From: Anaerobaca lacustris
Lineage (GTDB): Bacteria; Planctomycetota; Phycisphaerae; Sedimentisphaerales; Anaerobacaceae
Length of the DNA: 64,000 nucleotides
Assembly: GCF_030012215.1 (NCBI RefSeq)
Contig: NZ_JASCXX010000007.1
Location: 142,928-206,927, forward strand
Reading direction: 5' to 3'
Below are positions 55,174 to 63,458 of this stretch, one piece after another (the first letter of the stretch is position 1; each line of letters opens with the position of its first letter). Under the pieces are notes generated by a model, which saw only the letters and a program-made list of their open reading frames with translations, ran no database searches and had not been told where the DNA came from. The position numbers and the translations under genes are program-made.

Positions 55174-57636
55174 CTACGACGAGCGGCGGATGGCGGCGGC
55201 GATCACTTCCGACGGGCCGGCTTTCGAGAGAAAGCATTCCACTCCGGCCTTGAGCATTCGTTCGCGGGTCGCGTCCTCTTCGAGCATGGACAGCGCGATG
55301 ACCCGCACGTGTGGCCATCGCGTCTTGATCTGGCGCGTGGCCTCCTCGCCGTCGATGATCGGCATGACCACGTCCATAATCACGACGTCGGGCTTCAATC
55401 GTGCCGTCAGGGTGATGGCATCCCGACCGTTGCCCGCCTGGCCGACGACCTCGATGTCCGATTCCTCCTCCAAGAGGGCGGCCAGTCCGTCGCGCATGAC
55501 CTTGTGGTCGTCCACCAACAGGATGCGGAATCTGTGCGTGGGCGCGAGCCGGTTCATGCTCTGGCGTGCCGTCGGCACGGTCACGGCCGACAGAATTGGC
55601 GCACTGACCGGCCGGACTGCCGCGTCGCCGGGGACGCTCAGTGGGATCGTCAGGATAAAACGACTGCCGCGGCCCGGAACGCTGTGCACCGTCAGTGAGC
55701 CGCCGAGGAACTGAACGCGCTCGCGGATGGTGAAGAGTCCGAATGCATCCTGGCTTGCGCCGTCCAGGCGCTTCGGATCGAATCCGCGTCCTTTGTCGGA
55801 CACCGCCAGGCGGATGGATCGATCCCGCTGCTGCACGACGATTGTGGCTTGCCGGACGTTGGCGTGTTTGACGACGTTGAAGAGCATCTCGCGCACGGCT
55901 TTGTACAGGAACGTCTTGAGCGTCTGGGATGGAAGGTCCACGCCGGCGCCGGCGCGCAGCCGCACGTTCAGTCCGCACGTCGCGCGGACCTGCTCGACGA
56001 GCCATTGGAGCACCTCGACGAGACCGCCGTGGTGCAGCACGGGAGGGCTGAGTTCGTGGGACAATCCTCGCGATTTCTGGATCGATTCGGCGATCAGATC
56101 GGTGGCCTCGTCGACGATCTCACAGAGTTCCGGCGTCTCTTTGATCTTTCGGGCGAGGATGTTCAGCCGGAGCTTGGACCCGACCAGCAGTTGCTGAAGG
56201 TCGTCGTGAAGCAGCTCGGCCAGCCGCCGGCGTTCGCGATCCTCGGCCTCGGACAGCTCGGCCGTCAGCCGCTGAAGCTGCGAGGTCCGCTTCTCCAGCT
56301 CTCGCATGGCCTCCTGCCGCTCCGTCACATCCTGCAGGTTCAGCACCAGGAACCGGACCTGTCCGGCGTCGTCCAACAGGGGCGTCAGTTGCCAATTCCA
56401 GTAGCTGACGCCTCGTTCCGGGTGTTCGGTATAGACGAACGGCTTGGCGAGTGCACGGTACGGTCCCCTCGTTCGAACCACCTCTTCGAAAATCGCCTGG
56501 TTCTCCGCGTCTGGGTACAGGGCAAAATGGTTCTGGCCCACGAAGTCCTCAGGCTCTTTGTCGTCGACCTTGGCGTAGGCGTCGTTGACCTGAACGAAGT
56601 TGAAGTCGCGGTCCATGAACGCCAGGGGCGTGATCGTGTGCCGAAAGAAGCCTTCGAGCAGGCGTGATCGTTCCTGAAGGTTGTCCTCCGCCAGGCGGCG
56701 CCGAGCCACTTCCTCCTGGAGCCGACGGACCGTGCTGGCCAGTTCCTCGGTCTGGGCCCGGACCTCCTCGGCCAACTGATCGTTCAGCCGGCGCAGCTTC
56801 GCCTCCATCCCTTTTCGCTGCGTCACGTCGTACAGCACGCCGAGTACGCGGACGCCTCGACCCTCCTCGTCGCGGATCACCTTGCCTCGCGACGCCAGCC
56901 AGACGGTCCTCTCGTCGGGACCGACGATGCGAAACTCCGCCTCGAAATCGCCGGCCGTCGTCAGGGCCTGACGCATCCGGGTCCTCAGTCGTTCCCGGTC
57001 CGCCGGCTGGACGTGTTCGAAGAACGTGTTGCCGGTCGCCTCCGTCCACCGGCCGGCGCCGATCAGTTCATACACCCGCTCGTCCCAGAAGCAGGAGTCG
57101 TCCTCGACGTTCCACTCCCAGAGCCCCATCCGTCCGCCTTCGAGTGCCGCGCGCAGCCATTGCTCGTTATGACGCAGTTTCCGTGTCTGCACCTGAAGGC
57201 GTTCATGGGCCCTCTGGAGTTCTTCGGCGGCCTGCTTGTTCGCGGTGACATCCCGCCCGTAGAGGTTGGCGTAGCCTTCCTTCCGAATCGGCGCGATGGA
57301 GAAGGAATAGAGAGTCGAGCCACACGCCAGCTCGATCTCGCCGAGATCGCCCGTGGCCAGCGCCTGCGCGATGGGCCGGTGGACGTCGCTCGGGACCATG
57401 CGTCCGACTCGACACTGCCACGCCGTCAGAAGGGTGTTGCTGGCGTCGTTGGCGTACAGCAACATGCCGTCGGAGCGGATGCGCAAGACCGGGAAAGGGT
57501 TCTGTTGGGGGAACAGCGTCGCCTCGTGCAAGGCACGCTCGGATCGCTTGCCCAAAGCGGACCCCGGCCGCAACGGTGCGACCTTGTCCTGCCGTGGCAC
57601 GTTGCCGGCGACTTCTCCCGTCGAACCCTCGGTCAT
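55174..57636 (-). CDS. PAS histidine kinase (HisKA_3) fused to a NarL-type receiver
   Basis: 820 residues from ATG 57636 with GAGGAT upstream. Three PAS regions are visible (~45-135, ~160-275, ~335-445), joined by a coiled coil (~280-330). Then comes the HisKA_3 dimerisation box ERRRLAELLHDDLQQLLVGS with the phosphorylated His. HATPase motifs follow (EMLFNVVKHANV, SDKGRGFDP, FGLFTIRERVQFLGGSL). The chain ends with a receiver, ILLVDDHKVMRDGLAALLEE with phospho-Asp in VVIMDVVMP. The receiver resembles NarL-type response regulators but has no LuxR helix-turn-helix after it. No membrane segments, so a cytosolic sensor. It is convergent with the SUMF1 gene and divergent from ECF module 2. Confidence 0.9.
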   Translation of the reverse strand: MTEGSTGEVAGNVPRQDKVAPLRPGSALGKRSERALHEATLFPQQNPFPVLRIRSDGMLLYANDASNTLLTAWQCRVGRMVPSDVHRPIAQALATGDLGEIELACGSTLYSFSIAPIRKEGYANLYGRDVTANKQAAEELQRAHERLQVQTRKLRHNEQWLRAALEGGRMGLWEWNVEDDSCFWDERVYELIGAGRWTEATGNTFFEHVQPADRERLRTRMRQALTTAGDFEAEFRIVGPDERTVWLASRGKVIRDEEGRGVRVLGVLYDVTQRKGMEAKLRRLNDQLAEEVRAQTEELASTVRRLQEEVARRRLAEDNLQERSRLLEGFFRHTITPLAFMDRDFNFVQVNDAYAKVDDKEPEDFVGQNHFALYPDAENQAIFEEVVRTRGPYRALAKPFVYTEHPERGVSYWNWQLTPLLDDAGQVRFLVLNLQDVTERQEAMRELEKRTSQLQRLTAELSEAEDRERRRLAELLHDDLQQLLVGSKLRLNILARKIKETPELCEIVDEATDLIAESIQKSRGLSHELSPPVLHHGGLVEVLQWLVEQVRATCGLNVRLRAGAGVDLPSQTLKTFLYKAVREMLFNVVKHANVRQATIVVQQRDRSIRLAVSDKGRGFDPKRLDGASQDAFGLFTIRERVQFLGGSLTVHSVPGRGSRFILTIPLSVPGDAAVRPVSAPILSAVTVPTARQSMNRLAPTHRFRILLVDDHKVMRDGLAALLEEESDIEVVGQAGNGRDAITLTARLKPDVVIMDVVMPIIDGEEATRQIKTRWPHVRVIALSMLEEDATRERMLKAGVECFLSKAGPSEVIAAAIRRSS

Positions 57637-57881
57637 AGCGCGATCCTCGACGCTCCCTTCGACGAAACCCCTTGTGTTTTGCCCGGCGTCCGTCCCTCAA
57701 CGCGACGTCGTGGTGTGGTAGTATACACTATGATTGTCCCGCCGGAAAGGGCAATTGTCGCATTTCTCTCCCGGCTCGGTGCCTCCGGTGATAGAGTCGA
57801 GATCGCTTTTTGTGTAAACGCCAGGCGGCGGCGACGACTCTATAGGGGTAGAGATCTCGACGGCGGCCGCCGGGCCATGGC

Positions 57882-58409
57882 ATGAAAACGAGTGCTTTGC
57901 AGGACAAGACGATCTTGTCTGACAGGAACTTTGAAAATCTGGTTCATGAGTACGGCCGACAGGTCCTCAATACCGCTCTGCGCGTTCTCGGCGATGCGAA
58001 TCTGGCGAACGACATCCACCAGGAGGTCTTCTTGTCCATCTGGCGTCGTTGGCCCAGCTACAACGGACAGACCAACTGGCCTGCCTACCTATACCGGGTG
58101 ACGGTGCGCAAGGCCCTGGAGGCTGCGCGGCGGGCCAACGGGTACCGCCGGGAAGTCCCGGCCGAGCGGGAGTGCGACGATCGTCGGCCCGACGGCAACA
58201 TGCGGGCCGAGGAACTCCAGACGAAGCTGGTCGCCGCGTTGGCGAAGCTGCCGGCCCACCAGGCGGATGCGTTTGTCCTGTTGCGTCTGGAAGGGCTGGC
58301 GACGACCGAGGTGGCCGCGATTCTGGGTTGCTCTCCGCAGACGGTCCGGGTGCATCTGCACCGGGCCTTGAAGAGGCTCAGCCGTGAGTTGAGGCCCTAC
58401 CTGGGCTGA
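57882..58409 (+). CDS. ECF-type RNA polymerase sigma factor (module 2)
   Basis: 175 residues. Region 2: FENLVHEYGRQVLNTALRVL and NDIHQEVFLSIWRRWPSYNG. Region 4: LPAHQADAFVLLRLEGLATT and EVAAILGCSPQTVRVHLHRA, then LSREL. The ATG at 57882 lacks a good ribosome site. The partner anti-sigma gene starts 13 bases after the stop. Function: directs core RNA polymerase to its own target promoters when released by the partner. Target genes are not identifiable. Confidence 0.9.
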   Translation: MKTSALQDKTILSDRNFENLVHEYGRQVLNTALRVLGDANLANDIHQEVFLSIWRRWPSYNGQTNWPAYLYRVTVRKALEAARRANGYRREVPAERECDDRRPDGNMRAEELQTKLVAALAKLPAHQADAFVLLRLEGLATTEVAAILGCSPQTVRVHLHRALKRLSRELRPYLG

Positions 58410-58422
58410 TGGAAGGTAGAGT

Positions 58423-59760
58423 ATGAATCGCCATAAACAGATCCACAAACTGCTTCCGGCGTTCGCTTTGGGCGAGCTGGATGAACCGCAGGCGTCGCAG
58501 GTGCGCAGCCATCTGGCGGAGTGCTCGGTGTGTCGGCAGGAAACGGAGCGGTTGGGGAAGCTCCTGGCCCACGCCGCGTCTCTGGGCGTGCGATCGGTGG
58601 ATCGGCAATTGTGCGAGTCGGCGGGGCAACGGGTCCTGTCGGCCGCGACCCGAGAACAAATGGAACGACCGCGCCTCGGACCCGACTCCGGCGGCGCGAA
58701 GATATGGAGAATCGCCATGAAGAGTGGAGTTACGAAAGTCGCCGTCGCGGCCCTGATCGTCCTGGCTGCGGCCCTCGCGTTGTACACATTCACCGGCCCC
58801 GGCGCGACCAACGTCTACGCCCAGGTCGTTGACCGGCTGCAAAAGGCCCGAACCCTGACCTTCAGTGTAGTCAACAAGACCGGTATGGAGAGCATGCCGA
58901 CCGTCCGGACGCAGATCGCCTTCAGGGAGCCGGGCTCGATGCGAATCGCGAGCGCCGACGGCTTCGTGACCGTCGTTCAAGCGTCGGGCGATGATCTCCG
59001 GGGGATCAATCTGATCCCGCTGCAGAAGAAGTATGGTGAATTCGGACTCTCCAACCTTCTCGACAATCCGAACCCCGGTCCCTACATGTCGGCCGAAACA
59101 CTCCGCGCTCTTCCGGCTCAAGCCGACGAGGCGCTGGGCCGGGCCGAGATCGACGGTCGTCTGCTGGAGGGCTATCGCGTGTACCAGGACGATACGACGG
59201 TTACGGTCTGGATCGATGCGACTACGGGCGAACTGGCGCGGGCGGAGCTGGAGTTCGCCACGGCGCCCGGGATGAATATGATCCTCAGCGATTTTCAGTT
59301 CGACGTGGATCTGGGTGATGCGATGTTCAGTCTGGAACCGCCGGCCGATTACACTCCCCTGGGCGTTGAGCTTCAGGCCGATGCGACGGCAATGACAGAG
59401 GCAGACCTGATCGCGTTCCTGCGCCTGTGGTCGAGCTGGACAACCGACGGGATCTTCCCGCCTACCATCAACGGCCCTGAACTGGGCCGGATCGCCCTGC
59501 AAATGGCCGCCGAAGGAAAACTCGTGGGCCCCGTTGTGCCCGGGTACGAAGCGGATGAGCAATATCAGATCATGTATCGCGGCATGGCGTTCATGGGCGG
59601 GCTGCCCATGGATACCTGGCGCTACGCCGGCCAGAACGTCCCGTTCGGCGACCCGCAGACGCCGATCTTCTGGTACCGCCCCGAAGGCTCGACGACCTGG
59701 CGGATGATCTACGCCGACCTGCACGTCGCCGACGTGGCCCCGGAGGATCTGCCGAACTGA
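58423..59760 (+). CDS. transmembrane anti-sigma factor with zinc-finger (ZAS) and LolA-like exterior (module 2)
   Basis: 445 residues, ATG 58423 after GGAAGG. The N-terminal ZAS domain has His30, Cys34 and Cys37 in RSHLAECSVCRQE. One membrane helix spans ~104-122. The exterior region (~130-330) resembles outer-membrane lipoprotein-sorting (LolA-like) folds, and a C-terminal ~110 residues end YADLHVADVAPEDLPN. Within the gene, GGAG followed 7 bases later by ATG AAG (58717) sits exactly before the membrane helix and could start a short form without the zinc finger. The same arrangement occurs in module 3. Anti-sigma role follows from the ZAS motif and position after the sigma gene. Confidence 0.86.
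   Translation: MNRHKQIHKLLPAFALGELDEPQASQVRSHLAECSVCRQETERLGKLLAHAASLGVRSVDRQLCESAGQRVLSAATREQMERPRLGPDSGGAKIWRIAMKSGVTKVAVAALIVLAAALALYTFTGPGATNVYAQVVDRLQKARTLTFSVVNKTGMESMPTVRTQIAFREPGSMRIASADGFVTVVQASGDDLRGINLIPLQKKYGEFGLSNLLDNPNPGPYMSAETLRALPAQADEALGRAEIDGRLLEGYRVYQDDTTVTVWIDATTGELARAELEFATAPGMNMILSDFQFDVDLGDAMFSLEPPADYTPLGVELQADATAMTEADLIAFLRLWSSWTTDGIFPPTINGPELGRIALQMAAEGKLVGPVVPGYEADEQYQIMYRGMAFMGGLPMDTWRYAGQNVPFGDPQTPIFWYRPEGSTTWRMIYADLHVADVAPEDLPN
58706..58719 (+). promoter_or_regulatory. internal ribosome site and ATG within the module-2 anti-sigma gene
   Basis: GGAG (58706-58709), 7 bases, ATG-AAG at 58717, in frame. The product would begin MKSGVTKVAVAALIVL, that is, a Lys followed by the membrane helix. 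Confidence 0.5.
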
Positions 59761-59788
59761 GTCTTTCGCACGCTGTCGCAATGCAATC

Positions 59789-59829
59789 ACGGGTCGGACC
59801 GATGTGTCCGGCCCGTTCTCGTTTCTCCG
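59789..59829 (+). terminator. rho-independent-like terminator after module 2
   Basis: Stem ACGGGTCGGAC / GTCCGGCCCGT (one mismatch) with a 5-6 base loop, followed by TCTCGTTTCT, 28 bases after the stop codon. Confidence 0.65.
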
Positions 59830-59992
59830 GCCCCGATTCCCCACGTTCTTCAGCGCCCACGCCCTGTCTTGCGGCCAAACACATGTCCGGCCGCAACAAC
59901 GTGGTCTTGCGGAATTTCTGTCGCAAAACGGAAGCGAGCCTCACTATATGGCAAGAACAGGGCTTAGACTTGGATCTCCTGAGGTACCGACA

Positions 59993-60535
59993 ATGGAACT
60001 GGAAAAGGACAGCTACTATGTGGAACGTTGTTTGGATGGCCATCCAGACGACTTCCGGCATCTCGTGCGGCGGTATCAGCCAGTCCTGCTGGCCCACTTA
60101 GCCGGCAAGTTGGGCAGCAGGGACCGTGCCGAGGAGGCCGCCCAGGAGACCCTGGTGCGGGCCTACTTCAACATGAGCAGGCTCAGGAGCCCGCAGAAGT
60201 TCCTTTCCTGGCTGCTGGGCATCGGCGAACGCGTCGCCAAAGAGCAGCAGCGCAAAGAGAGCGTGCGAAGACAGCGTGAACTTGTGCGGGTTTCATCACA
60301 AGAGGCCGCCGAACCCGAGTTGTCTGAGGATTGTGGCCTCGAAGCGGCCGTCGCGGCGCTGCGCGAGCCCTACCGCCAGGTGATTCTCTTACGCTATTAC
60401 AGCACCCTGTCCTGTGCCCGGATCGCCGATCAGCTCGAAATGCCCCTGGGCACCGTCACCAAAACGCTCTCACGAGCCTACGTCCTGCTGCGCCAGGCCA
60501 TGCAGCAGCGGCAGCAAATTCACGAGGTGCAATGA
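59993..60535 (+). CDS. ECF-type RNA polymerase sigma factor (module 3)
   Basis: About 180 residues from ATG 59993, after GAGGT at 9 bases; the longer frame from 59804 covers the terminator of module 2. Region 2: DFRHLVRRYQPVLLAHLAGK and DRAEEAAQETLVRAYFNMSR. Region 4: LREPYRQVILLRYYSTLSCA and RIADQLEMPLGTVTKTLSRA. Translation of the next gene overlaps its stop (ATGATGA), so the pair is coupled. Regulon unknown. Confidence 0.9.
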   Translation: MELEKDSYYVERCLDGHPDDFRHLVRRYQPVLLAHLAGKLGSRDRAEEAAQETLVRAYFNMSRLRSPQKFLSWLLGIGERVAKEQQRKESVRRQRELVRVSSQEAAEPELSEDCGLEAAVAALREPYRQVILLRYYSTLSCARIADQLEMPLGTVTKTLSRAYVLLRQAMQQRQQIHEVQ

Positions 60536-61983
60536 TGAACTGCGCAGAATCGCGAGAACAACTTGTTTTGCATATCGAGCAATTGCTGGATGAGTCTGAG
60601 GAGCGACGGCTGGCCGAACATCTGGCAGGCTGTCGATCGTGCCGGGCCGAACTGAAGGAGCTCGAGATCCTTCAGCAACGTCTGGCCTCCAGTGGCCGGG
60701 TTGCCGCCGAAGGCAGCCTGGAAGAACCCGTAATGGACCGAATCATTCGCGAACAGAACGTCAGGCTTAAGAGCGCGGCGCAAGCCGGCGCGGGCCTGTG
60801 CCTAAGGAGAGTTCTTATGAAGAGCCCCATGACAAGAGTGGCCGCTGCAGCGGTCGCGGTGATCGCGTGCGTACTGGCCTTCTCTATGTGGAGAGATACG
60901 ACGTCGGTCACCCTAGCGGGAGTCGTTGCCAAGGTCGAGCAGATTCAGTCCTATCTCTACAGGGAAAGTGCCACCACTCGAGACCAGAGTGGAGGCGACT
61001 ACACGCTGGAAGCCACGGTGCTGACGTCGAACGTGTACGGCGTGAAGACGGAACAGACAACCGTGAAAGCCGGCAATGGCCAGGAGACGCGGTTGCTGAT
61101 GTACCTTCTGCCCCGGAAGAAGAGCATTGTCATCCTTAACTTGACCGAGAAACAGCATGGACGCAGGGAATTGGACGACGCTACCCTGGCGAATATGAAG
61201 ATCGACACGCGCGATCCGCGTGAGATGATCAAGCGACTCCTGGCCTGCAAGTACAGCGAACTCGGCACCGCGGTCATCGACGGAGTGACCGTGCAGGGGT
61301 ATGCGACCACCGATCCGGCCTATCTGGGGAACACCGGCGAGAATCTGTCGGCCCGATTGTGGGTGGATGTCCAAACCTTGCTGCCGGTGCGATACGAACT
61401 GGAAATGGATATTCGCGAGGGCGTACACATCAGCGCAGTGCAGGAGGGTTATCAGTGGGACATTCCCGTCGTTGCCGGTGACTTCGAGCCTGACATCCCC
61501 GCCGACTTCACGGCCGACCCGATGGACGGCACGCCGATGCCGTCCTACAGCGACCAGGGCATGATCGACGCGTTGCGCATCGCGGCGGATTTCACCGGGC
61601 GCTATCCGGAGACACTCGATCATGACGCCCTTCAGAGGCTTGTCAAAGCGATGACCGACGCCCTCGACAGAGAGGATGGCAACCCAGCCGTCCAACAGTT
61701 CCGCGAGGAACTCAAGAACGCCGGCTCCAAAGAGGCGGCCATGCGGGTCAGTCAGGGACGCTTCATGAAACTCATGACGCTGACTATGTTCCCCCTGATG
61801 CTGGCCGGACAGGGAGCCGAACCGGTGTATCATGGGGATGTGGTCACACCCAGCGATGCAGAGTTGCCCCTGATGCGATGGAAGATCTCCGATGGGCAGT
61901 ACCGCGTGATCTTCGGCGACCTGCAGGCGGAAACCGTTACGGCCGATGTCCTGGCCGAACTGGAAGCGGCTTTGCCCAAGTAG
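60532..61983 (+). CDS. transmembrane anti-sigma factor with zinc-finger and LolA-like exterior (module 3)
   Basis: About 483 residues. Two adjacent ATG codons (60532, 60535) overlap the sigma stop codon. The ZAS motif has His30, Cys34 and Cys37 in AEHLAGCRSCRAE, at the same positions as in module 2. A membrane helix lies at ~102-119, then a LolA-like exterior (TLEATVLTSNVYGVKTEQTT, LWVDVQTLLPVRYELEMDIR) and a helical C-terminus ending FGDLQAETVTADVLAELEAA. Inside the gene AAGGAG lies 7 bases before an in-frame ATG AAG (60817), immediately before the helix. Family and role as module 2. The two proteins are clearly paralogous in plan, though diverged in sequence. Confidence 0.87.
   Translation: MMNCAESREQLVLHIEQLLDESEERRLAEHLAGCRSCRAELKELEILQQRLASSGRVAAEGSLEEPVMDRIIREQNVRLKSAAQAGAGLCLRRVLMKSPMTRVAAAAVAVIACVLAFSMWRDTTSVTLAGVVAKVEQIQSYLYRESATTRDQSGGDYTLEATVLTSNVYGVKTEQTTVKAGNGQETRLLMYLLPRKKSIVILNLTEKQHGRRELDDATLANMKIDTRDPREMIKRLLACKYSELGTAVIDGVTVQGYATTDPAYLGNTGENLSARLWVDVQTLLPVRYELEMDIREGVHISAVQEGYQWDIPVVAGDFEPDIPADFTADPMDGTPMPSYSDQGMIDALRIAADFTGRYPETLDHDALQRLVKAMTDALDREDGNPAVQQFREELKNAGSKEAAMRVSQGRFMKLMTLTMFPLMLAGQGAEPVYHGDVVTPSDAELPLMRWKISDGQYRVIFGDLQAETVTADVLAELEAALPK
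60804..60819 (+). promoter_or_regulatory. internal ribosome site and ATG within the module-3 anti-sigma gene
   Basis: Perfect AAGGAG (60804-60809), 7 bases, ATG-AAG at 60817, in frame. The product would begin MKSPMTRVAAAAVAV. The spacing and MKS-x-x-T start are the same as in module 2. Confidence 0.6.
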
Positions 61984-62007
61984 ACGCAGCACCGAATTCG
62001 AGCGAAC

Positions 62008-62046
62008 AGGGGCCGAGTCCCGACGGTCATCGGGATCGGCCCCTTT
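62008..62046. terminator. strong bidirectional terminator between convergent genes
   Basis: Long stem AGGGGCCGA(G)TCCCGA / TCGGGATCGGCCCCT with a 6-base loop, followed by TTTCTCGTT on the plus strand. It lies between the module-3 anti-sigma gene and the convergent PKD protein gene. Confidence 0.75.
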
Positions 62047-62057
62047 CTCGTTCGTTG

Positions 62058-63458
62058 CTACGGGGCGGCGGGTTCGGTCACCGTGACTTCGACCGACATC
62101 GTGTTGACGTGTCCGTCGTTGTCGTAAACGTAGTAGGTCACCGTCCCGGAGAATTCCGTATCCCAGGTGTGACAGACGATGGGCATCATGGAGTACTCGT
62201 CGATACAGCCGTCGTTGTCCCAGTCCCATGCATACTGGTCGATGTAACCGTCGACGTCGTAACAACCGCTGGCGTCGAAGCAGACAGGCTCGCCGACCGT
62301 GCCCTGGTACGACCCTGCTCCGGATGTTACGGGCAGATAGACGCCCAGCGTCTTTACCGTCAGGGGAACGCTGACGGTGACGCCCGCCGAGCAGTTGACG
62401 GTGATCGAGCCGGTGGCCTTGCCCTGGAATGTCGCCGAGATGGGGATTCGCGCGTGGATCTCCTGCTCCGAGCCTGCACCGACGCTGAAGTTGTTCAGGT
62501 CGAAGGAGACCTTCGAGCTGAGATCTTCGTGCGCCCGCGCGGCAAGGCCGTTGCATTGCAGCGTGACCGATTCCAGCGGCACCTTCCCGTGCGTCTCGCG
62601 TACCAGAAGCGTAACGTCGTAAACGGCGTTTGGATCGACGGTCAGTTCGATCTGGTTCGGCTCGATCTCAAGGCCCGGAGACAGCGTCAACTCTCCGCAC
62701 GCCATGTCCAACTGTCCCGCAGGACAGGCGGCACAGACGTTCAGAAGAATGCTCTCGCCTTCCGAGATTTCTCCGGCGTAGAGTCGTTCGACAAGAGGTT
62801 TCCCGTCGCGAAGGACGGCCACGCTCAACTGGAAGGGTTCATCGCGCGTGCCGCTCAGCTCGATCCGGTAGTCGCCCGCCGCGTAGAGGGGCATGGCGAT
62901 CGTTTGTATTGAGGGCGAGTCGCTCGTGTCGGAGACCGGCGCCGTCAACTGAAACGACGAAGCGGGGATCTTCTCATCCACGTTCCCTGACGCAGGATTG
63001 ACACCGGTATGCCGGCGGCACGGATCGTATACGTGCAAATCCGTGCCGTTCGATTCCAGGACGACGCACAGGATGGTTTCCGGGCCGCTCACGGTCACGG
63101 CGGCCTCATCCCAGGTCATGTAGGTGCCTGGCCCGAACACGTGTACGCGAACCTTGCCCACGAAGGCGCTGTGCCAGGTATGAGTGCACGTGGGCAGACT
63201 GAAGCACGTGTAGTTGTGGTCCATGTCCCAGTCCCAGTAGTAGCCCTCGATGACGCTTCCGTTATCGATGTAGGAGAGGCTCGCATCGAACTCGATCGGC
63301 ACCCCGACCGTGCCGAAGTAGGGCCCTCCCGCACTGGCAAACACGTAGGACATATCGTTCGGGTCCGCCGCCGGCGCGGGCTGGGTACCGGCGACGGCCA
63401 GGGCGAGCAGCGCGCCGAGGAAGGCCGCGATTCGCAGGTTGTTCTTCGATCTCTTCAT
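62058..63458 (-). CDS. secreted protein with two PKD domains
   Basis: About 466 residues from ATG 63458 with AAAGGAGC/AAAGGAT upstream; the longer frame from 63572 has no features. A signal peptide (NLRIAAFLGALLALAVAG) precedes a PKD domain (~35-125: GGPYFGTVGVPIEFDASLSY, YYWDWDMD, CTHTW). A middle beta-rich region (~130-370) has bacterial pre-peptidase C-like features (PASSFQLTAPV, YRIELSGTRDEPFQLSVAVL) and an Ig-like part. A second PKD follows (~375-465: GTVGEPVCFDASGCYDVDGY, YAWDWDNDGCIDEY, VTYYVYDNDGHVNT). PKD proteins act in adhesion or polysaccharide binding at the surface. Several Cys could form disulfides. No anchor signal is seen. Confidence 0.82.
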   Translation of the reverse strand: MKRSKNNLRIAAFLGALLALAVAGTQPAPAADPNDMSYVFASAGGPYFGTVGVPIEFDASLSYIDNGSVIEGYYWDWDMDHNYTCFSLPTCTHTWHSAFVGKVRVHVFGPGTYMTWDEAAVTVSGPETILCVVLESNGTDLHVYDPCRRHTGVNPASGNVDEKIPASSFQLTAPVSDTSDSPSIQTIAMPLYAAGDYRIELSGTRDEPFQLSVAVLRDGKPLVERLYAGEISEGESILLNVCAACPAGQLDMACGELTLSPGLEIEPNQIELTVDPNAVYDVTLLVRETHGKVPLESVTLQCNGLAARAHEDLSSKVSFDLNNFSVGAGSEQEIHARIPISATFQGKATGSITVNCSAGVTVSVPLTVKTLGVYLPVTSGAGSYQGTVGEPVCFDASGCYDVDGYIDQYAWDWDNDGCIDEYSMMPIVCHTWDTEFSGTVTYYVYDNDGHVNTMSVEVTVTEPAAP

